Source of the DNA: Deltaproteobacteria bacterium
GTDB taxonomy: Bacteria > Desulfobacterota > GWC2-55-46 > DRQE01
Direction of reading: 5' to 3'
DNA: 10,003 nucleotides
Assembly: GCA_011371515.1 (NCBI GenBank)
Contig: DRQE01000158.1
Coordinates: 1-10,003, forward strand
Shown piece after piece: positions 6,360-10,003 of this stretch (positions are counted from its first letter, which is position 1; the number at the start of each line of letters is the position of its first letter). Both the position numbers and the translations under genes were made by a program. The notes under the pieces were generated by a model, which searched no databases, was not told where the DNA came from, and was given only the letters and a program-made list of their open reading frames with translations.

Positions 6360-6441
6360 TGACACAGGGTGGTGCATCTTTATTTCCCCTCTAATGGTGC
6401 CTTCCGGACAGAGGCGTCTTGAGAAGACTCTACAAAAAAAT

Positions 6442-6449
6442 AAGGAGGT
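6442..6449 (+). promoter_or_regulatory. Strong ribosome binding site of nirB
   Basis: AAGGAGGT is a full match to the anti-Shine-Dalgarno sequence. It ends 13 bases before the ATG at 6463 but only seven bases before an in-frame CTG at 6457. The ATG is preferred because the conserved protein begins there, but the unusual distance leaves the start open. Confidence 0.7.
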
Positions 6450-6462
6450 CGAATTACTGCCC

Positions 6463-8883
6463 ATGAAGAAAAAACTTGTAATGGTGGGCTGTGGCATGGC
6501 TGGTATGAAGGCTATCGAGGAGATAATCCAGATAGCCCCAGATATGTTCGAGATAACCATATTCGGTAAAGAGCGCTACCCCAACTACAATAGAATACTT
6601 CTATCCTCTGTGCTTGCAGGGGACAAGAGCCCTGAAGAGATAGTGCTCCATCCACTGGAATGGTACAGAGAACATGGCATAAGGCTACATCTTGGCAAAG
6701 AGGTGTCAGACATTCAGCGTGGCTGGCGCAGGGTCATAGCAGAGGACGGCACAGAGGAGGACTACAACCTGCTCATACTGGCAACGGGCTCAAACCCCTT
6801 CGTTCCACCCATAAAGGGTACAGACAAAAAGGGGGTATTTACCTTTAGAGACATAACCGACTGCGAGCGTATACTGGAGGGCGCAAAGTATGCCAGAAGA
6901 GCGGTCGTCATAGGTGGTGGTCTCCTTGGGCTCGAGGCTGCAAAGGGGCTGAGAAAGCAGGGACTCGATGTGGTGGTGATCCACGACCAGCCCACACTTA
7001 TGAACCTTCAGCTCGACCCTGTGGCAGGAGAGCTTCTCAAAAGAGAGCTTGAAAAAGAGGGCATAAGGTTTCTCATGTCAACCCTTACAGATGAGATAGT
7101 GGGTGAAGAAAGGGTAGAGGGTGTGAGGTTCAAAGACTCCAAGGAGCTCATCTGCCAGATGGTGGTCATAGCCTGTGGTATAAGGCCCAACATAGGGCTT
7201 GCCAAAAAGATGCGGCTGCTGTGCGGGAAGGGTGTGATGGTTAACGACTACATGCAAACAATAACAGACCCTTCCATATACGCTGTGGGTGAGTGCTGCG
7301 AGTGGAGGGGCAGGACCTACGGGCTTGTAGCCCCACTTTTTGAGCAGGCAAAAATCCTTGCCTACCACATAACAGGGCAGGGATTCAAAAGCTACATGGA
7401 GCCACCGATTGCAACGAAACTGAAGGTGGAAGGGGTGGATGTATTCTCTGTTGGCACCATCGACTCTTCAGCTGGAGACACCATAGAGTACATGGACAAG
7501 AGCAGAAACATCTACAAGAAACTGGTGCTTAAAGACAACACCCTGCATGGAGCGGTGCTCTTCGGAGATACCTCCATAGGACCCTATCTTATGAAACTCA
7601 TACAGGAGGGCAAAAAACTCGAGGCAGACCCATCGACACTGCTTTTCAACAACCCATCGCTGGGTAATGCAGGCCATTCAGGGGTCTCTGTAACATCGCT
7701 TATGACAGACGACACCATAGTCTGTGGATGTAACGGTGTTACAAAGAAGATGATAGTGGATGCCATAACAGAAAAGGGGCTCACCACACGCCAAGAGGTC
7801 TCGAAGCATACCCGTGCGGGCACTTCCTGTGGTGGATGCGGTCCACTTATAGACGAGATTCTTGCAACCGTTCTTGGTGGAGGCTTCAGGCAATCTCCCC
7901 TTGAAATACCCCTGTGCGAGTGTACCGAGCTATCACACAGGGAACTCAAGAAGGCTATAAGGGAGAAAAGGCTACTTTCTGTAGATAGCGTTATAGAGGC
8001 CCTCGACTGGAAGGAACAGGGCTGCCATGTTTGTAGACCTGCAATAAACTACTATGTGAAGATGTTCTTCCCCGACAGGGCTACCGACGACATCTACTCA
8101 CGCCACTGTAACGAAAGGCTGCATGCAAACATCCAGAAGGACGGCACATTCTCTGTAGTGCCCCGCATGAGAGGTGGGCTTACAACGGTGGAAGAGCTCG
8201 AGCGCATAGTGGCGGTGGCAAAAAGATTCAATGTAACAGACATAAAACTTACAGGTGGTCAGCGTATAGCCCTCATGGGTGTCAAAAAGGAAGACCTGCC
8301 CGAGATCTGGCGTGCCCTTGAGATGCCATCAGGACATGCCTACGGAAAAGCACTGAGGACTGTGAAGACCTGTGTCGGCTCCAGATGGTGCAGGTTTGCA
8401 ACCCAGCCCTCGATGGAACTCGGCATAAGGCTTGAGAAAGAGCTGGAAGGCATATGGGCACCGGCAAAGCTGAAACTTGCTGTTACAGGTTGTCCCAGAA
8501 ACTGCGCAGAGTCCACCATAAAGGACATAGGTATCGTGGGAATAGAAGGTGGCTGGGAGATATACTGCGGTGGTAACGGCGGGGTGAGAACACGGGTGGC
8601 AGAGCTTCTCACCGTTGCCAAAGAAGAAGACGAGGTGGTGGAAGTGGTTAAGGCATTCATCCAGTTCTACAGAGAGGATGCCTTCTATGGCGAGCGCACA
8701 TCCCAGTGGATAGAAAGGATAGGGATGGAAGCTGTAAAGACGAAGGTGCTTGATGAGAAAGAAAGAAAAGAACTCGTGGAAAGGCTAAACCTCTACCTTT
8801 CCACCGTGGACAAGAACCCATGGCAGGAAGACTCCGTTGCCGCACACAGCTCGGACTACCTTACAGTAAGTATTGGAGGTTGA
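6463..8883 (+). CDS. nirB: NADH-dependent nitrite reductase, large subunit NirB
   Basis: NirB carries electrons from NADH through FAD and iron-sulfur clusters to siroheme, reducing nitrite to ammonium in the cytoplasm. From the ATG at 6463 it has 806 residues, near the usual 800-850. Order: FAD-binding GCGMAG at 9-14; R-x-x-x-L-S-S-V-L-A-G-D at 44-54; NADH-binding GGGLLG at 151-156; first BFD-like [2Fe-2S] domain with C421, C423, C456, C459; second BFD-like segment with C485, C487, C521, C524; ferredoxin-like half domain (V-V-P-R-M-R-G-G, 565-572; T-G-G-Q-R-I-A-L-M-G, 597-606); siroheme/[4Fe-4S] ligands C637, C643, C677, C681 in TCVGSRWC and GCPRNC. The loop after C643 reads R-F-A-T-Q-P-S, where most NirB proteins I recall have a G-x-Q-D-S form. 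An upstream ATG at 6394 gives an unconserved extension and was not used. nirD follows. Confidence 0.96.
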   Translation: MKKKLVMVGCGMAGMKAIEEIIQIAPDMFEITIFGKERYPNYNRILLSSVLAGDKSPEEIVLHPLEWYREHGIRLHLGKEVSDIQRGWRRVIAEDGTEEDYNLLILATGSNPFVPPIKGTDKKGVFTFRDITDCERILEGAKYARRAVVIGGGLLGLEAAKGLRKQGLDVVVIHDQPTLMNLQLDPVAGELLKRELEKEGIRFLMSTLTDEIVGEERVEGVRFKDSKELICQMVVIACGIRPNIGLAKKMRLLCGKGVMVNDYMQTITDPSIYAVGECCEWRGRTYGLVAPLFEQAKILAYHITGQGFKSYMEPPIATKLKVEGVDVFSVGTIDSSAGDTIEYMDKSRNIYKKLVLKDNTLHGAVLFGDTSIGPYLMKLIQEGKKLEADPSTLLFNNPSLGNAGHSGVSVTSLMTDDTIVCGCNGVTKKMIVDAITEKGLTTRQEVSKHTRAGTSCGGCGPLIDEILATVLGGGFRQSPLEIPLCECTELSHRELKKAIREKRLLSVDSVIEALDWKEQGCHVCRPAINYYVKMFFPDRATDDIYSRHCNERLHANIQKDGTFSVVPRMRGGLTTVEELERIVAVAKRFNVTDIKLTGGQRIALMGVKKEDLPEIWRALEMPSGHAYGKALRTVKTCVGSRWCRFATQPSMELGIRLEKELEGIWAPAKLKLAVTGCPRNCAESTIKDIGIVGIEGGWEIYCGGNGGVRTRVAELLTVAKEEDEVVEVVKAFIQFYREDAFYGERTSQWIERIGMEAVKTKVLDEKERKELVERLNLYLSTVDKNPWQEDSVAAHSSDYLTVSIGG

Positions 8884-8890
8884 CCCTGAG

Positions 8891-9205
8891 ATGGAGAAAT
8901 ATAGAGTTTGCAGCACAGACCAGATTCCACGAGGCACAGGCATAAGGGTAAGACTGAAGGACAAAGAGATAGCACTCTTCCGAACAAAGGATGACCGCTT
9001 CTTCGCCCTTGAGAACCGTTGTCCCCATAGGGATGGTCCAATATCCGAGGGTATGCTCTCCGGCACCACCCTCATATGCCCCCTCCACAACATGCGAATA
9101 GAGCTTTCAACAGGCACCCTGTGTAACGGCGGCAACGAAGAATACGACAATATCAGGGTATTCCGCGTAGAACACATAGACGGCTACGTATGGATATACG
9201 AGTAG
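8891..9205 (+). CDS. nirD: Nitrite reductase small subunit NirD (Rieske [2Fe-2S] protein)
   Basis: The small subunit partners NirB in the cytoplasmic enzyme. The 104-residue protein is a single Rieske domain with both cluster boxes intact: C44-P-H46 and C63-P-L-H66, spaced as in bona fide Rieske proteins. As I recall, E. coli NirD has lost these ligands, whereas Bacillus NasE keeps them, so this protein is of the cluster-carrying kind. The ATG at 8891 was chosen because GGAGGT (8875-8880) lies ten bases upstream; a TTG six codons earlier overlaps that ribosome site and is unlikely. It begins seven bases after the nirB stop, so the pair forms one operon. Confidence 0.93.
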   Translation: MEKYRVCSTDQIPRGTGIRVRLKDKEIALFRTKDDRFFALENRCPHRDGPISEGMLSGTTLICPLHNMRIELSTGTLCNGGNEEYDNIRVFRVEHIDGYVWIYE

Positions 9206-9208
9206 TTC

Positions 9209-9258
9209 CCCCTCCTCTCTTCAACCCCCTCGCAGGCGGAGGGGCTGTGTGCCCCTCC
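9209..9258 (+). repeat. Competing hairpins after nirD (three CCCCTC(C) copies, one GGAGGGG)
   Basis: GGAGGGG at 9238-9244 can pair perfectly with CCCCTCC at 9209-9215 (7 pairs), with CCCCTC at 9226-9231 (6 pairs) or with CCCCTCC at 9252-9258 (7 pairs, seven-base loop). Only one can form at a time. The last hairpin starts 33 bases after the nirD stop and could end the nirBD transcript, but no T-run follows it, so it is not a standard intrinsic terminator. Confidence 0.5.
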
Positions 9259-9277
9259 ACGCCTTCTCACAATGAGT

Positions 9278-9306
9278 TTGCAAACAGACGGTTTTTAAGG
9301 TAAATT
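9278..9306 (+). promoter_or_regulatory. Probable promoter of rsh with palindromic GTTTGCAAAC
   Basis: TTGCAA (9278-9283), 17 bases, TAAATT (9301-9306, 4/6). The -35 lies inside a perfect ten-base palindrome GTTTGCAAAC (9276-9285). TTGCAAACAGACGG (9278-9291) matches the hemE promoter segment at 13 of 14 positions. The start point would be near 9313, two bases before the rsh ATG, so the transcript would be almost leaderless; TAGAAT at 9306-9311 is an alternative -10. Confidence 0.4.
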
Positions 9307-9314
9307 AGAATTAT

Positions 9315-10003
9315 ATGGTAAGAATAGAGGACATACTCGAAAGGGTTACCTCTTACAACCCTTCTGCCAATCTGGACATAATAAAGCAGGCATACATATT
9401 CTCTGCAAAGGTCCATAAGGGGCAGACCCGTATCTCTGGAGAGCCCTACCTTGCCCATCCCCTTGCGGTGGCAAAGATACTGACAGACCTTAAGATGGAC
9501 GTGAATGCCGTTGCAACAGGGCTTCTGCACGATACCGTCGAGGATACCTTCACCACCATAGATGAGATAAGGGAGCTCTTCGGCGAGGAGATAGCAAACC
9601 TTGTGGATGCCCTCACAAAGTTGAGCCACATAGCCCAGTGGAAAAAGGAGGATGTGGAGGCAGAGAACTTCCGCAAGATGCTCCTTGCCATGGCAAAGGA
9701 CATAAGGGTGGTGCTCATAAAACTCGCAGACAGGCTCCACAACATGCGCACCCTGTCGCCCCTTCCAAGGGAGAAGCAGAAAAAGATTGCCCAAGAAACA
9801 CTCGACATATACGCCCCGCTTGCAAACCGTCTTGGTATAGGCTGGATAAAGACAGAGCTTGAAGACCTCTCCTTCAAGTACCTCGAGCCAGAAAGATACA
9901 GAAAACTTAAAGAACTCATAATAAGGGAGGAAAAAGAGAAGGAAAGGTACATATCCGTTGTAACCCAGATGCTTAGCGAGAAACTCAAAGAGCACAAGAT
10001 AGA
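9315..10003 (+). CDS. relA/spoT: RelA/SpoT homologue (Rsh), N-terminal 229 residues, runs off the right edge
   Basis: Rsh proteins make and break the alarmone (p)ppGpp. The visible part is the HD hydrolase domain and the start of the linker to the synthetase domain. Hydrolase residues are all present: H48 in Y-L-A-H-P, H72-D73 and E76-D77 in L-L-H-D-T-V-E-D-T, and D139 in K-L-A-D-R-L-H-N-M-R. These correspond to H53, H77-D78, E81-D82 and D144 of Streptococcus Rel as I recall it, a constant shift of five. This means an active hydrolase, hence a bifunctional Rel/SpoT type or a hydrolase rather than a synthetase-only RelA. Y-A-P-L-A-N-R-L-G-I at 156-165 and E-L-E-D-L-S-F-K-Y-L at 171-180 lead toward the synthetase. 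The ATG at 9315 is chosen by family length; only a weak AAGG lies 14 bases upstream. Synthetase, TGS and ACT domains are outside the window. Confidence 0.95.
   Translation, partial: MVRIEDILERVTSYNPSANLDIIKQAYIFSAKVHKGQTRISGEPYLAHPLAVAKILTDLKMDVNAVATGLLHDTVEDTFTTIDEIRELFGEEIANLVDALTKLSHIAQWKKEDVEAENFRKMLLAMAKDIRVVLIKLADRLHNMRTLSPLPREKQKKIAQETLDIYAPLANRLGIGWIKTELEDLSFKYLEPERYRKLKELIIREEKEKERYISVVTQMLSEKLKEHKI

Larger units (their letters stand above)
6240..6462. other. Intergenic region between rho and nirB
   Basis: No convincing gene lies here. Right after rho are two short hairpins: TGCCTA/TAGGCA (6250-6266) and GGGG/CCCC (6306-6318, followed by TATATTT). Neither has a proper T-run, so termination of rho by an intrinsic terminator is weak at best. 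A 13-base palindrome lies at 6347-6359, a possible -10 TCTAAT at 6390-6395 without a matching -35, and a small GTCTT/AAGAC hairpin at 6416-6428 just before the nirB ribosome site. No FNR-type TTGAT-N4-ATCAA site is visible. Confidence 0.5.

Noticed and set aside
6394-6462. N-terminal extension of NirB from the ATG at 6394
   Set aside because: The extra 23 residues are unlike any NirB, no ribosome site precedes that ATG, and the strong AAGGAGGT lies inside the extension.
6240-6462. rpmE (ribosomal protein L31) after rho
   Set aside because: Expected from many genomes, but no frame with the L31 pattern is present.
8873-8890. TTG start for NirD at 8873
   Set aside because: The TTG overlaps the GGAGGT ribosome site that serves the ATG at 8891.
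1-10003. Mobile element, CRISPR, tRNA or defence system
   Set aside because: No long direct repeats, spacer-like arrays, transposase or integrase motifs, or tRNA cloverleaf were seen; nearly all sequence is explained by core genes.

Overview
The window looks like a bacterial chromosomal segment of ordinary core and energy-metabolism genes. By eye it is about half G+C, with heavy use of ATA (Ile) and AGG/AGA (Arg). That codon style, the coaE-rho neighbourhood and a complete NADH-type nitrite reductase would fit an anaerobic or thermophilic lineage such as Nitrospirota or a deltaproteobacterial relative, but nothing here fixes the taxon. I see no tRNA or rRNA gene, insertion sequence, phage gene, integrase, attachment site, toxin-antitoxin pair or CRISPR array.

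Layout. On the minus strand at the left edge is a heme operon: hemE (uroporphyrinogen decarboxylase, GTG start) runs into the 5' end of hemH (ferrochelatase), which leaves the window. Divergent from it, on the plus strand, is a tightly packed set: a GntR/FCD regulator, an unrecognised 88-residue helical protein, rluD (23S rRNA pseudouridine synthase), pgeF/yfiH (multicopper-like purine nucleoside phosphorylase or amino-sugar peptide editing enzyme) and coaE (dephospho-CoA kinase). Junctions are a 4-base overlap, a 25-base gap, a 50-base overlap and an 8-base gap, so one operon is likely. rho follows, with its own promoter starting inside the coaE stop codon and a roughly 190-base A- and C-rich leader.

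After a 223-base intergenic region come nirB and nirD, the two subunits of the cytoplasmic siroheme NADH nitrite reductase (nitrite to ammonium). Last is the 5' part of a RelA/SpoT homologue (rsh) with an intact (p)ppGpp hydrolase site, which runs off the right edge.

How they fit together. HemE uses uroporphyrinogen III, the same branch-point molecule needed for the siroheme of NirB, so the heme and nitrite-reduction genes draw on one precursor pool. The remaining genes are translation, cofactor, transcription-termination and stringent-response housekeeping.

No clearly new system is visible. The most interesting items are non-coding: an inverted repeat that covers the gntR promoter and start codon, a 13/14 sequence match between the hemE and rsh promoter regions, a set of competing CCCCTCC/GGAGGGG hairpins after nirD, a possible autoregulatory rho leader, and the unnamed 88-residue protein in the regulator operon.
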